Positions 7,616-17,046 are shown, counted from the first letter of the stretch. The stretch is 40,465 bases of DNA from Clostridia bacterium (GCA_024404445.1 JAKSPY010000004.1:1-40465); one strand, 5' to 3'. Numbers and translations: made by a program. Notes: generated by a model from the letters alone, not told the origin.

Positions 7616-10053
7616 AGCCGGGCGGTCGGATAAGCACGGCAGGGGTGAGAATTCTCGATCTGCCGTTTGCCGCAGACCGTGAATATACCTATATCCTGCC
7701 GCCGGAATGTGCCGACACGGCGCGAGGCGATTTTGTCATCGTTCCGTTCGGAAAGGCGAACAGGCATCTCATAGCCCTTGTTGAGCGCGTGTCGGAAACG
7801 GACGACGCCGGCGGGCTGAAAAAAATAATATCACCGGCGGGCGAGGGGTATTCGCTCAGTGAGGAATTCCTCGGACTTGCCGAATTCATGCGTGACACGA
7901 CGTTTTGCTCGACAGGCGACGCCGTGGCTCGTTTTATTCCCTCGGCGGCGCTTGAACGCGCGAGGGACTATGTGGAGCTTGTGCCGGATGCCCCGATACC
8001 GTCGGACGACAGACTTTCGGATATCGCGGAGTACGTGCGCGACAGCGGAAAGGTCTATATTAACGATCTGGAAACGCGCTACGGCCCCGAGGCGCGCGCC
8101 CTCATATTGAGGCTGGTGCGCATGGGTACGCTGACGCGCGACAGCGATATCGTCAGTGGCAGTACGGGCGCCTATGATACCGTGGTGTTTCCCGTCGTGG
8201 GTGCCGACGCGTCGCGCCTTGACAATGCGCGCACGCCACGCGCACAGCGCGAGCTGTACGAGCTCATCTGCGATATGGACGGCGCGTATCTGCGCCATCT
8301 CACGTCGTTGGGATATAAGAGCGAGCACGTCCGCGCACTGTGCAAAAAGGGCCTTGTCACGATGGAAAAGCGTGAAAAGATCCGCACGCACTACCGTTCC
8401 GGTGAGGGCGGCGGCGCTTTGCCCGTGCTGAACGGCGAGCAACAGCAGGCGTACGACAGAATGACGGAAATGATGGACGATGAAAAGCCGCGGGCGACGC
8501 TTCTTTTCGGCGTGACCGGCAGCGGTAAGACGAGCGTGATCATTTCGCTGTGCCGTCGTGCGGTCGATGAGGGCAAGACCGCGATAGTGCTGGTGCCGGA
8601 GATAGGACTGACATGGCAGGCGGTGTCGGCGTTTGCAAACGTATTCGGCAAAAGGTTGGCCATTATGCATTCCGCGCTGTCCGACGGGGAAAGATTCGAC
8701 GCTTATAAGCTGATCAGACGCGGTGAGATCGACGTCGTGATCGGCACTCGCTCGGCTGTGTTCGCACCGCTGAAAAACATCGGGCTCATCGTCATCGACG
8801 AGGAACAGGAGCACACGTATAAATCCGAGGAGGCACCGCGTTACCACGCGCGTGACATCGCAAAATACCGCGTGACGTATGCAAAATCACTGCTGGTTTT
8901 GGCATCCGCCACGCCGTCGATAGAGACGTTTCATAACGCTCAGCTCGGCGTTTACGATTCCGTCGTATTGCAGAACAGATACGGCAACGTCACACTGCCG
9001 CAGGTCATCATGTCCGATATGCGCGGTGTGCCGAAGGACGACACGGATAACTGCATCGGCGATATTCTGGCAGTCGAGCTGTATAAAAATCTGGAAAAGA
9101 ATGAGCAGTCGATGCTCTTTCTGAACAAACGCGGATACAACAGCTACGCTATTTGCCGCACGTGCGGTGAGGTCATAAAATGTCCGAACTGCTCCGTTTC
9201 GCTCATAGCTCACCGCGGCAAGGTGACGACGTCGCTCGTTTGTCATTACTGCGGATATCGCACGACGGCACCGCGTCTGTGCCCGTCCTGCTCGTCGGAG
9301 CATCTGTTTTACGGCGGGTACGGCACACAGCTCATTGAGGATCAGCTGTCACACCGATTCCCCGAAATGCGTATTATGCGTATGGATGCCGATTCGATAA
9401 AAGGACGCGACACACGCGACGATATAGTTTCCGGCTTCGCCGCGGGCAATGCCGACGTTCTTGTCGGTACGCAGATGATTGCGAAGGGGCATAATTTTCC
9501 TCGATTGACGCTTGTCGGCGTGATAGATGCCGATTCGTCCCTGTATATGGATGATTTCCGCGCCAATGAGCGCACGTTTTCGCTGATAACGCAGGTCGTG
9601 GGCAGAGCGGGTAGAAGTCTGGCGGGCGGCCGCGCCGTAATTCAGACCATGAGCCCCGGCAACGAAACGCTGAGGCAGGCGGCAAAGCAGGACTACGTAT
9701 CGTTTTACCGTTCGGAGATCAAGTTGCGCCGTGCGTTCACATTCCCTCCGTTTTGCGACATTACCACGGTGATGTTCACGGGCGAGGATGAAAACGGTGT
9801 TTGCGAGGTCGCGACGGGCTTCAGATCGAAAATAGAAAAAATGGCAGAAAACGACTATTTCGACGTGCCGATAATACTGTTCGGCCCGTTTGAAATGCCG
9901 ATATATAAGGTAAAGAACAAATACCGCCGCCGCATAGTCATAAAGCATAAGAACAACAAACGGTATCGCTCAATGATCGCGATACTGCTGCGCGAATTTG
10001 CGGGGGCGTCCGGCGTCACAGTCACCGCCGACATAAATCCGACTGTTACATAA
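7612..10053 (+). CDS. priA: Primosomal protein N' (replication restart helicase PriA)
   Basis: An 813-residue 3'-5' superfamily 2 helicase that reloads the replisome at stalled forks. The N-terminal DNA-binding part has LPFAADREYTYILP and IVPFGKANRHLIALV. The Walker A motif FGVTGSGKTS is near residue 300, and Walker B DEEQEHTYKSEEAPRYHARD is near residue 397. A zinc-binding insert starting near residue 515 has CRTCGEVIKCPNC and CHYCGYRTTAPRLCPSC, giving eight cysteines as four CxxC pairs. The helicase C-lobe motifs VGTQMIAKGHNFP and QVVGRAGR are intact. It overlaps rpoZ by 4 nt, which implies coupled translation. Confidence 0.96.
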   Translation: MKPGGRISTAGVRILDLPFAADREYTYILPPECADTARGDFVIVPFGKANRHLIALVERVSETDDAGGLKKIISPAGEGYSLSEEFLGLAEFMRDTTFCSTGDAVARFIPSAALERARDYVELVPDAPIPSDDRLSDIAEYVRDSGKVYINDLETRYGPEARALILRLVRMGTLTRDSDIVSGSTGAYDTVVFPVVGADASRLDNARTPRAQRELYELICDMDGAYLRHLTSLGYKSEHVRALCKKGLVTMEKREKIRTHYRSGEGGGALPVLNGEQQQAYDRMTEMMDDEKPRATLLFGVTGSGKTSVIISLCRRAVDEGKTAIVLVPEIGLTWQAVSAFANVFGKRLAIMHSALSDGERFDAYKLIRRGEIDVVIGTRSAVFAPLKNIGLIVIDEEQEHTYKSEEAPRYHARDIAKYRVTYAKSLLVLASATPSIETFHNAQLGVYDSVVLQNRYGNVTLPQVIMSDMRGVPKDDTDNCIGDILAVELYKNLEKNEQSMLFLNKRGYNSYAICRTCGEVIKCPNCSVSLIAHRGKVTTSLVCHYCGYRTTAPRLCPSCSSEHLFYGGYGTQLIEDQLSHRFPEMRIMRMDADSIKGRDTRDDIVSGFAAGNADVLVGTQMIAKGHNFPRLTLVGVIDADSSLYMDDFRANERTFSLITQVVGRAGRSLAGGRAVIQTMSPGNETLRQAAKQDYVSFYRSEIKLRRAFTFPPFCDITTVMFTGEDENGVCEVATGFRSKIEKMAENDYFDVPIILFGPFEMPIYKVKNKYRRRIVIKHKNNKRYRSMIAILLREFAGASGVTVTADINPTVT

Positions 10054-10070
10054 TTCAAGGGAGAAAAGAA

Positions 10071-10535
10071 ATGGCACTTTTGCATATTCTGACCGAGGGT
10101 GAGCCTCAGCTCTACAAAATATCACGTCCCGTGACCGAGATCACGGAGCGCACGAAAATACTGCTTGACGACATGGTGCAGACCATGCGGAAGGCCGACG
10201 GCGTCGGACTTGCCGCGCCGCAGGTCGGCGTACTGCGCCGTATCGTGGTCATAGAGGTGGAGCCGGGTCAGGTGCTGGAGCTGATAAACCCCGTCATCAC
10301 GTATTCGTCGGGCAATCAGACGGGCACCGAGGGCTGCCTGTCGGTACCCGGTAAGCGCGGCACGGTAGACAGGCCGTCATATGTCAGGGTCGAGGCGATG
10401 GACAGGGAAGGCGTCACGAGGACGTATGAGGGCACGGAGCTTCTGGCTCGCTGTATGTGCCATGAGATAGATCACCTTGACGGAATACTTTACACGTCAA
10501 AGGCAAAGAAAATCACGGACGAAGAGGACGACTGA
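10071..10535 (+). CDS. def: Peptide deformylase
   Basis: A 154-residue metalloenzyme that removes the formyl group from nascent N-terminal methionine. All three motifs are present: GVGLAAPQVG (motif I), EGCLSVPG (motif II, with the metal-binding Cys) and CHEIDHLDG (motif III, HExxH with two metal-binding His). The short length and motif spacing fit type 1 deformylases. GGGAGAAAAG lies before the ATG. The stop overlaps the fmt start by one base. Def removes the formyl group that Fmt installs, and their pairing is the usual arrangement. Confidence 0.96.
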   Translation: MALLHILTEGEPQLYKISRPVTEITERTKILLDDMVQTMRKADGVGLAAPQVGVLRRIVVIEVEPGQVLELINPVITYSSGNQTGTEGCLSVPGKRGTVDRPSYVRVEAMDREGVTRTYEGTELLARCMCHEIDHLDGILYTSKAKKITDEEDD

Positions 10536-11470
10536 TGAAAGTTGTATTCATGGGAACGCCGGAGTTTGCGCGCACCGCGCTTGAGGCGATAGCCGATGCC
10601 GGTCACAACGTGATCGGTGTGATCACCCAACCGGACAAGCCGAAAAACAGAGGACATAAGCTGACGCCTCCGCCGGTGAAAGAGGCGGCGCTCGCTATGG
10701 GCATCCCCGTATATCAGCCGACGACGCTGAAGGACGGATCGTTCAACGACACGCTTGACGCGATGGACCCCGATATCATCGTGGTCGCCGCGTACGGTAA
10801 GATACTGCCGAAATACTTTATCGACCGTCCCCGTTGCGGATGCGTCAACATCCACGGATCGCTGTTGCCGAAATACCGCGGCGCGGCGCCGATACAGCGC
10901 GCGATCATGGCGGGCGAAAAGCAGATCGGCATCACGATCATGCGTATGGATGAGGGTCTGGATACCGGCGATATGATGCTGACCGGCGCGATAGACGCAG
11001 AGGGCAAATATTACGATGAGGTCCACGCCGAACTTTCCGATTTGGGTGCGGAGTTGATCGTAAAGGCGATGAAGATGATAGAGGATGGCACCGTCACGTA
11101 TACGAAGCAGAACGACGCGGAGATGACGTATGCCGCAAAGATAACAAAGGAAGATATGACCGTCGGTTTTACGACCGACGCCGACACTGTTTTGCGCACC
11201 GTACGCGCACTGTCGCCGACAGCCGTGACGTATCTGAACGGCAAAAGCGTGAAGCTGGTCGCCGCACGGAGGATCGACGCACCCGCCGCAGAAGCGGGCA
11301 CAGTCGTCGCGCTCGGCGCAAAGGGCGAGGGCTATATCGACGTGGCTTGCGCCGTCGGCACGGTCAGACTGACGCGCATCATCCCGGAGGGGAAAAAGGA
11401 AATGTCGTGTGGGGATTTCGTGCGCGGCAGGGGCATATCGGCAGGAGATAAATTCACAGCAGAGGCGTAA
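10535..11470 (+). CDS. fmt: Methionyl-tRNA formyltransferase
   Basis: A 311-residue enzyme that formylates initiator Met-tRNA using 10-formyl-tetrahydrofolate. The N-terminal Rossmann-type half begins MKVVFMGTPEFARTAL. The catalytic region has CVNIHGSLLPKYRGAAPIQ, with the Asn/His catalytic pair, and DEGLDTGDMML, with the aspartate. The C-terminal OB-like domain (from about residue 205) is the tRNA-binding part. It begins on the last base of def and is followed 18 nt later by rsmB. Confidence 0.95.
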   Translation: MKVVFMGTPEFARTALEAIADAGHNVIGVITQPDKPKNRGHKLTPPPVKEAALAMGIPVYQPTTLKDGSFNDTLDAMDPDIIVVAAYGKILPKYFIDRPRCGCVNIHGSLLPKYRGAAPIQRAIMAGEKQIGITIMRMDEGLDTGDMMLTGAIDAEGKYYDEVHAELSDLGAELIVKAMKMIEDGTVTYTKQNDAEMTYAAKITKEDMTVGFTTDADTVLRTVRALSPTAVTYLNGKSVKLVAARRIDAPAAEAGTVVALGAKGEGYIDVACAVGTVRLTRIIPEGKKEMSCGDFVRGRGISAGDKFTAEA

Positions 11471-11488
11471 GCCGACGGAGGCACTATC

Positions 11489-12793
11489 ATGAATGCACGC
11501 GAGGCGGCGTACGTCACGTTACAAAGGACATTCGGCAGTCGCTCGTATTCCAATATTGAGCTGGACAATGCAATAAAAAAATATTCGCTCGACGGCGTGG
11601 AGCGTTCGTTCTTTACGGCGCTTTATTACGGCGTGATCGAAAAAAAGCTGACGCTTGACTATATCATTTCGCAGTTTTCGGAGCGGCCGATCGACGAGAT
11701 AGATCCGAACGTGCTCATTGTGCTGGAAATGGGAGTATATCAGCTGGAATTCATGGATAAGATACCGGAGAGCGCCGCGGTGAACGAGAGCGTCAATATC
11801 TCGCGACGCTTCTGGCAGAAGAAGAACAGCGACTCATTCATAAACGCGGTCCTGCGCTCATATTTGCGCGGGCGGGACGGGATAAAATATCCGTCTGCTT
11901 CCACGGTGCGCGGGCTGAGCGTGAAATACTCGATGCCCGAATGGATCTGCCGTCTGTGGCAGGAGCAGTACGGCCGTGATGCAGAGGCACTGCTGGATCG
12001 GATGACCTGCGTGCCGAAAATGACGCTGAATGTGAATACGATGCGCATCACGCGCGATGAGCTGCTTGCCCGTCTGAGCGACGACGGCATAGCTGCCGAG
12101 CCGTCACGGCTGTCGTCCGGCGGGATACGACTGCGCACCGCGCTGTCGTACGGCGAGCTGGAAAAATATTCGGGGCTTTTTTTCGTGCAGGATGAGGCGT
12201 CACAGCTGGTGGCACAGGTGCTGTCGCCGAAACCGGGCGACACCGTCATAGACTGCTGTGCCTGTCCGGGCGGGAAAAGCTTTGCCGCCGCGATCTGTAT
12301 GAACAATAAGGGCAGAATATACGCGTTCGATCTGCACGGAAATAAGCTGTCGCTGATCACAAATGAGGCACAGTACCTCGGTATAGACATAATCGAAACG
12401 GCGGTTCAGAACGGTACGCTCACGCGCGCCGGTATGCCGTCGGCGGACTGCGTGATATGCGATGTGCCGTGCTCCGGACTCGGCGTGATCGCAAAAAAGC
12501 CGGATATCCGCTATAAGGCCTACGAGGATATCGCCGATCTGCCTTCGTTGCAGTCGAGGATACTTGACGTAAATTCACAATACGTGAAAAACGGCGGCGC
12601 GCTGGTATATTCCACTTGCACGCTTCGCCGTGCGGAGAATGCCGGTGTTGTGGAGACGTTTTTGGCGGAGCACGGCGATTTCGCTCTTGAGCCGTTTGCG
12701 GTCGGCGACGTCATGACGGACGGAATGACGGAGCTGCGCCCCGACGTACATAAGACGGACGGATTTTTCATAGCAAAATTGAGAAGGAAATAA
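11489..12793 (+). CDS. rsmB: 16S rRNA (cytosine(967)-C(5))-methyltransferase RsmB
   Basis: A 434-residue SAM-dependent methyltransferase acting on 16S rRNA C967. The first 140 residues form an NusB-like RNA-binding helical domain (NAREAAYVTLQ, FFTALYYGVIEKKLTLDYI). The methyltransferase domain has CCACPGGKSFAAA (SAM motif I), CDVPCSGLGVIAKKPDIRY, with the PC motif cysteine for product release, and YSTCTLRRAENAGVV, with the catalytic TC cysteine. The two-cysteine mechanism of the m5C family is therefore intact. GACGGAGG lies about 9 nt upstream of the ATG. Confidence 0.94.
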   Translation: MNAREAAYVTLQRTFGSRSYSNIELDNAIKKYSLDGVERSFFTALYYGVIEKKLTLDYIISQFSERPIDEIDPNVLIVLEMGVYQLEFMDKIPESAAVNESVNISRRFWQKKNSDSFINAVLRSYLRGRDGIKYPSASTVRGLSVKYSMPEWICRLWQEQYGRDAEALLDRMTCVPKMTLNVNTMRITRDELLARLSDDGIAAEPSRLSSGGIRLRTALSYGELEKYSGLFFVQDEASQLVAQVLSPKPGDTVIDCCACPGGKSFAAAICMNNKGRIYAFDLHGNKLSLITNEAQYLGIDIIETAVQNGTLTRAGMPSADCVICDVPCSGLGVIAKKPDIRYKAYEDIADLPSLQSRILDVNSQYVKNGGALVYSTCTLRRAENAGVVETFLAEHGDFALEPFAVGDVMTDGMTELRPDVHKTDGFFIAKLRRK

Positions 12794-12794
12794 A

Positions 12795-13850
12795 ATGGAC
12801 AAGATCGACCTTTTGTCGCTGTCGCGGGATGAGCTGACGCAATACGTGGTATCGCTGGGCGAAAAGAGATTCCGTGCGGATCAGATATGGGGCTGGATGA
12901 TGAAGGGGCACACGCTGGACGAAATGCCGAATGTGCCGCGCTCACTGACAGACAAACTGAAAGAAATATCGTACGTACCGATGCCTGCCGTCGATGAAAA
13001 GTACGTTTCGACCGACGGCACGGTGAAATACCTGTACCGCCTGTACGACGGCGAACGCATAGAAAGCGTCCTGATGCATTATGAGCACGGCAATACCGTC
13101 TGCATTTCGACAGAGGCGGGCTGTCCGATGGGGTGCGCGTTCTGCGCCTCGACCTTGAACGGGATATCGCGTCGGCTGATGCCGTCGGAGATGCTCGGTC
13201 AGGTCATAATGACCATGCGCGACAGCGGCGAACGCGTATCAAATATCGTTATGATGGGCATAGGTGAGCCGCTGGACAATTACGACAATGTCATGCGTTT
13301 TCTGCGCCTTGTCGGCAATGAGCAGGGAATGAATATCGGGTATCGGCATATATCGCTGTCGACGTGCGGTCTGGTGGATAAGATATACGACCTCGCCGAT
13401 GAGGGCTTCCCGATCACGCTGTCGATCTCACTTCACGCGTCAAATGACGAAACGCGTTCGGCACTGATGCCGGTCAACAAGAGATGGAATATCGAAAAGC
13501 TTTTGACCGCGTGCCGCGACTACTTTGATAAAACGGGGCGCAGGATATCGTTTGAATACACGCTCGTCGGCGGCAAAAACGACACCGAGGCCGACGCCGC
13601 GGAGCTTGCATCCGTGCTGAAAAAATATTGCGGCACAATGCCGCTTCACGTAAATCTGATACCGGTAAACAATGTGGCGGAGCGCGGATTTGTCAGCGGG
13701 AACAGGCACAGCATAGACAGATTTGCACAATGTCTGGAGGCACGTCACGTCACGGCGACCGTGCGCAGACGGTTGGGATCGGATATTAACGCATCGTGCG
13801 GTCAGCTCCGCGCAAAGAAATCCGCGACGTCAGTCGCACCGGAAAATTGA
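12795..13850 (+). CDS. rlmN: Dual-specificity RNA methyltransferase RlmN
   Basis: A 351-residue radical SAM enzyme that methylates C2 of A2503 in 23S rRNA (and, in family members, A37 of some tRNAs). The iron-sulfur cluster motif CPMGCAFCAS (CxxxCxxC) is near residue 109. MGIGEPLDNYDNVM and LSLHASNDETRSALMPVN-like segments follow. A cysteine late in the protein (GSDINASCGQL) corresponds to the methyl-accepting cysteine. GAAGGAAAT precedes the ATG; the gap to rsmB is one base. Its C-terminal end is read through by an alternative longer frame of the next gene, but the phosphatase start is after the rlmN stop. Confidence 0.95.
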   Translation: MDKIDLLSLSRDELTQYVVSLGEKRFRADQIWGWMMKGHTLDEMPNVPRSLTDKLKEISYVPMPAVDEKYVSTDGTVKYLYRLYDGERIESVLMHYEHGNTVCISTEAGCPMGCAFCASTLNGISRRLMPSEMLGQVIMTMRDSGERVSNIVMMGIGEPLDNYDNVMRFLRLVGNEQGMNIGYRHISLSTCGLVDKIYDLADEGFPITLSISLHASNDETRSALMPVNKRWNIEKLLTACRDYFDKTGRRISFEYTLVGGKNDTEADAAELASVLKKYCGTMPLHVNLIPVNNVAERGFVSGNRHSIDRFAQCLEARHVTATVRRRLGSDINASCGQLRAKKSATSVAPEN

Positions 13851-13867
13851 AAGGACAATATACTTTT

Positions 13868-14656
13868 ATGATCTATTACGGCAATACCGATATCGGCAAG
13901 CGCCGACTTATCAATCAGGACAGTTTCAGAGCCATGTCGATCTGGGGCGGCGAGGCGATACTGCTCGTCGTCTGCGACGGCATGGGCGGACATAAGGCAG
14001 GCGAGGTCGCGTCGAAAAAGGCTGTCGACGCATTTTGCGAATCGATCTTTGCACGCCCGTGCACGGATGAGGATGCCGTGAACGAAGAGACCATCAAGGC
14101 ATATATCAAATACGTCATGGTATCGTCGGGCGATATCGCCAACAGCACCGTATATAACCTTTCATGCTCCAATGAGGAATACCGCGGAATGGGCACGACG
14201 ATGGTCGCCGCGCTGATCTTCCGCAACCGTATGTACATCATGAATATCGGCGACAGCCGTCTTTACCGGATCACCGTTGAGGGTACGGAGCAGATCACAA
14301 AGGATCACTCATTCGTACAGGATCTGATCGACACGGGTAAGCTCACGCCGGAGGAGGCGAGGGACAACCCGCGCAAGAACATAATCACACGCGCCATCGG
14401 CGTGACCGAAAAACCGAGTGTGGACTTTTTCTACGGCTCACTCGATGCCAAGGGTCACGGATACCTCCTGCTGTGCACCGACGGCCTGTCGAATTATACG
14501 GATGATAAGACGCTTTTTGATATGATCTATACTCCGGAGGACCCGTCAAAGCCCGAAACGGAGGATGATCTGACCGTTAAGGTCGATAAGTTGATCGCCT
14601 ATGCAAACGATTGCGGCGGCAACGACAACATCACGGCGATAATCGCTGAATTCTGA
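13868..14656 (+). CDS. stp: PP2C-type serine/threonine phosphatase (Stp/PrpC)
   Basis: A 262-residue cytoplasmic metal-dependent phosphatase, the usual partner that reverses PrkC-type kinases. Metal-binding and catalytic segments are all visible: RRLINQDSF near residue 12, CDGMGGHKAGEVAS, GMGTTMVAALI, NIGDSRLYRI, KDHSFVQDL, LCTDGLSNYTDD and GGNDNITAI near the end. The classical NED motif is NQD here. The start at 13868 is chosen because the homologous region begins at MIYYGNTDIG. AAGGA at 13851-13855 is a rather distant (12 nt) ribosome-binding site. It lies 17 nt upstream of the kinase gene. Confidence 0.93.
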   Translation: MIYYGNTDIGKRRLINQDSFRAMSIWGGEAILLVVCDGMGGHKAGEVASKKAVDAFCESIFARPCTDEDAVNEETIKAYIKYVMVSSGDIANSTVYNLSCSNEEYRGMGTTMVAALIFRNRMYIMNIGDSRLYRITVEGTEQITKDHSFVQDLIDTGKLTPEEARDNPRKNIITRAIGVTEKPSVDFFYGSLDAKGHGYLLLCTDGLSNYTDDKTLFDMIYTPEDPSKPETEDDLTVKVDKLIAYANDCGGNDNITAIIAEF

Positions 14657-14672
14657 GCGGAGGACGGTCACA

Positions 14673-16034
14673 ATGGATGTAAGCAACAGTTGGATAGGCA
14701 GAATACTTGATCAGAGATACCGCATAGAGCAGAAGATCGGATCCGGAGGGATGGCTGTCGTGTATTCGGCGATAGACATCGACACCGGCCGCCGTGTGGC
14801 AATCAAGATGATGCACGGCAATCTGGCGGCACAGGACCGTTCCGTGCGCCGTTTCGTGCGTGAATCGTTGGCAGTATCCATGCTTGACCACCCGAATATC
14901 GTTAAGATACTCGACGTTTCGGTGGACGGCGACGACAAATACATAGTCATGGAGTACATTCAGGGCATAACCCTGCGCGGATATATGGACGTAAAGGGCT
15001 CGCTTGATTGGCGCGATGCCGTTCAATATGCCGATCAGATGCTGCGTGCGCTCGACCACGCTCACCAGAAGCGCAACGTCCACCGCGATAACAAGCCGCA
15101 GAATATCATGCTGATGGACGGCGGTTACGTAAAGGTGATGGATTTCGGCATTGCAAAGGTGCGCCAGGCCGACACGATAACCACTCTCAGCCAGGCGATC
15201 GGCACCGCGTATTATATGAGCCCGGAGCAGGCGGAGAACGTAAAGGACATAGATTGCCGTACGGATATCTATTCGCTGGGCATAATGATGTACGAAATGG
15301 TGACGGGTAAGCTGCCCTTCGTCGGTGAAACGCAGGTCGCCGTCGCGATCAAGCAGAGAACGGAAAAGCCCGTGCCGCCCACGGAGATCAATCCGAGGAT
15401 CCCCGCAGGACTTGAACAGATCATTTTGTGCGCTATGGAGAAAAAGCGCGAAAACAGATATCAGTCCGCGGCGCAGATGTTGCGTCATATACGGAAATTG
15501 GAGCAGGATCCGACGACCGTATTCGTGCGTCATTACCCGTCAAAGCCGACGCCTACGTCGGATCTGGTCATAGAAAGGACCAGAAGCAACGCAAATCCCG
15601 AGACTGCCGACGTGCCGAGAATGGTGCCGCCTACGGTCATAAGGTCACATCACCCGCAGCCAAAGCCTCAACAGCCGTCCGTGCCTCGTGTTCAGCCTCA
15701 ACAGCCGGACCGCCCTGCGGTGCAGAGCAGGGGCAGATATGTCGGCTCGTCAGCCGCTGTGCAGTCGCGCGGAATACCAAAGCCGCCGTCACAGCCGGGC
15801 GTCGTAAATCGCCGTCCCGCACAGCCCGCGCCTCAGCCTCCGCACAAGCCTGCGAATAAGAGAAAAAAGCAGAACGATATTCTGCCGTTTTCGCTCATAC
15901 TGATCGTGTTCCTGCTGTTTCTGATATTGGCGGCGGTCTGCATATGGCTGTTCATTAAGGCGGGGCAGAATTACGCGTCTGCCATTCCGTCGGTGCGCCG
16001 CGTCATCGGTGATACGGTTTGGCTGATAAAATGA
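14673..16034 (+). CDS. prkC: PrkC-like membrane serine/threonine kinase without PASTA domains
   Basis: A 453-residue Hanks-type kinase. The glycine loop IGSGGMAVVY starts at residue 22, the ATP lysine is K45 (VAIK), and DFG is at D157. The activation loop ends in GTAYYMSPEQ, and KVMDFGIAK follows the catalytic loop. The catalytic loop reads HRDNKPQN (137-144); the residue after the aspartate is normally Ile/Leu/Val, so N140 is odd, but D139, K141 and N144 are kept. A Pro/Gln-rich linker covers about 290-400, then one transmembrane helix at about 403-428 and only about 25 outside residues. The PASTA repeats that sense muropeptides in PrkC are missing. The stop overlaps rsgA by 4 nt. GGAGG lies upstream of the ATG. 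Confidence 0.9.
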   Translation: MDVSNSWIGRILDQRYRIEQKIGSGGMAVVYSAIDIDTGRRVAIKMMHGNLAAQDRSVRRFVRESLAVSMLDHPNIVKILDVSVDGDDKYIVMEYIQGITLRGYMDVKGSLDWRDAVQYADQMLRALDHAHQKRNVHRDNKPQNIMLMDGGYVKVMDFGIAKVRQADTITTLSQAIGTAYYMSPEQAENVKDIDCRTDIYSLGIMMYEMVTGKLPFVGETQVAVAIKQRTEKPVPPTEINPRIPAGLEQIILCAMEKKRENRYQSAAQMLRHIRKLEQDPTTVFVRHYPSKPTPTSDLVIERTRSNANPETADVPRMVPPTVIRSHHPQPKPQQPSVPRVQPQQPDRPAVQSRGRYVGSSAAVQSRGIPKPPSQPGVVNRRPAQPAPQPPHKPANKRKKQNDILPFSLILIVFLLFLILAAVCIWLFIKAGQNYASAIPSVRRVIGDTVWLIK

Positions 16035-16927
16035 CGGATAAATATCTGATCACGGCGTTAAGCGGCGGTCTGTATACGGTCACGGGCGGCGGAGAAAACC
16101 ACAGATGCCGCGCACGTGGGGCATTCCGTCATAAGCGGATGACACCGCTCGTCGGTGACAGCGTGGAGCTGTCGCGTGAAAGGGACGGATATGTTATCAG
16201 CGCGATCTGCGACCGTCGGACAGAGCTTATCCGACCGCCGATGGCGAACGTGGACGTGCTGTTCATAACGCTCGCCCCGACGGACCCGGAGCCCGATTTG
16301 CTGTATATAGATAAGCTGATCTCCATAGCGATCCACGGCGGCGTGAAGCCCGTCATCGTCATAACGAAAAGCGATATTTCTCCCGCGCTTGCCGAGAAAT
16401 ACGCACAGATATACAGAAATGCGCGCCTGCCGGTCTTCGCGGTCAGCGCGTATAAAAACGAGGGAATTACCGAGATATCCGATTTTGTCCGTGAGGAAAA
16501 CGCGCGCATTTTTGCATTTGCGGGCGCGTCGGGGATAGGAAAATCCACACTGATGAACGCGCTGTTTCCGGGGCTTTCCCTGCAGACCGGAACGCTGGCG
16601 GATAAGACGTCGCGCGGACGCCACACGACGCGCAGTGTCACGCTGTACCGATACGCGTCGGGCGACAGGGAATGTTATATTGCGGACACGCCCGGCTTTT
16701 CCATGCTGGACCTCATCACGTTTGACTTTTTCCGGCGCGACGAGCTGTTTGCCACGTTTCCGGAATTTGAGGGGTTGGACGCGCGATGCCGTTGGCGCGG
16801 TTGTACGCATACGAAGGAGGACGGCTGTGCGGTATCAGCCGCCGCGAAAAGCGGGCAGATCGCGCAAAGTCGGTATGACAGCTATCTCGCGATGTACGAC
16901 GACCTGTCAAAAAAGAAGGATTGGTGA
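16031..16927 (+). CDS. rsgA: Ribosome small-subunit GTPase RsgA
   Basis: A 298-residue circularly permuted GTPase that helps late 30S maturation. The order is OB-like N-domain, G4 as TKSD, G5-type SAYKNEG, G1 (P-loop) as GASGIGKSTLMNAL, and G3 as DTPGF, the permuted order expected for the family. The C-terminal zinc-binding segment has CRWRGCTHTKEDGCAV. The start at 16031 is used because the ATGA overlap with the kinase stop gives coupling; a TTG at 16019 lies 4 codons upstream but has no clear ribosome-binding site. In many Firmicutes rpe and thiN follow; here the operon ends at a terminator. Confidence 0.93.
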   Translation: MTDKYLITALSGGLYTVTGGGENHRCRARGAFRHKRMTPLVGDSVELSRERDGYVISAICDRRTELIRPPMANVDVLFITLAPTDPEPDLLYIDKLISIAIHGGVKPVIVITKSDISPALAEKYAQIYRNARLPVFAVSAYKNEGITEISDFVREENARIFAFAGASGIGKSTLMNALFPGLSLQTGTLADKTSRGRHTTRSVTLYRYASGDRECYIADTPGFSMLDLITFDFFRRDELFATFPEFEGLDARCRWRGCTHTKEDGCAVSAAAKSGQIAQSRYDSYLAMYDDLSKKKDW

Positions 16928-16961
16928 CGTCGGACACGTCACGGCGATAAAAGCAAATGAT

Positions 16962-16978
16962 ATTTGCCTGCGGCAAAT
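16962..16978 (+). repeat. Short perfect hairpin after rsgA
   Basis: ATTTGCC (16962-16968) pairs exactly with GGCAAAT (16972-16978) across a 3-nt loop and is followed by CTTTTG. It could be a weak first terminator for the operon or a small palindrome of unknown role. Confidence 0.45.
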
Positions 16979-17018
16979 CTTTTGACCTGCCGCGAAAAAC
17001 GCGAGCATAATAAAAAGG

Positions 17019-17046
17019 GGCAGAAAGTCAACTTTCTGCCTTTGCT
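17019..17046 (+). terminator. Bidirectional terminator between rsgA and the double-glycine peptide genes
   Basis: GGCAGAAAGT (17019-17028) is perfectly complementary to ACTTTCTGCC (17031-17040) and T-rich sequence follows. On the minus strand the same hairpin is followed by CCTTTTTATT, so it can end transcripts from both sides. Confidence 0.85.

Noticed and set aside
7831..8847. A 338-codon open frame on the minus strand opposite priA
   Set aside because: Arg/His-rich low-quality sequence, no start signal, and priA is certain.
16928..17018. A possible rpe or thiN remnant after rsgA
   Set aside because: The stretch is short, non-coding and contains only a small hairpin.
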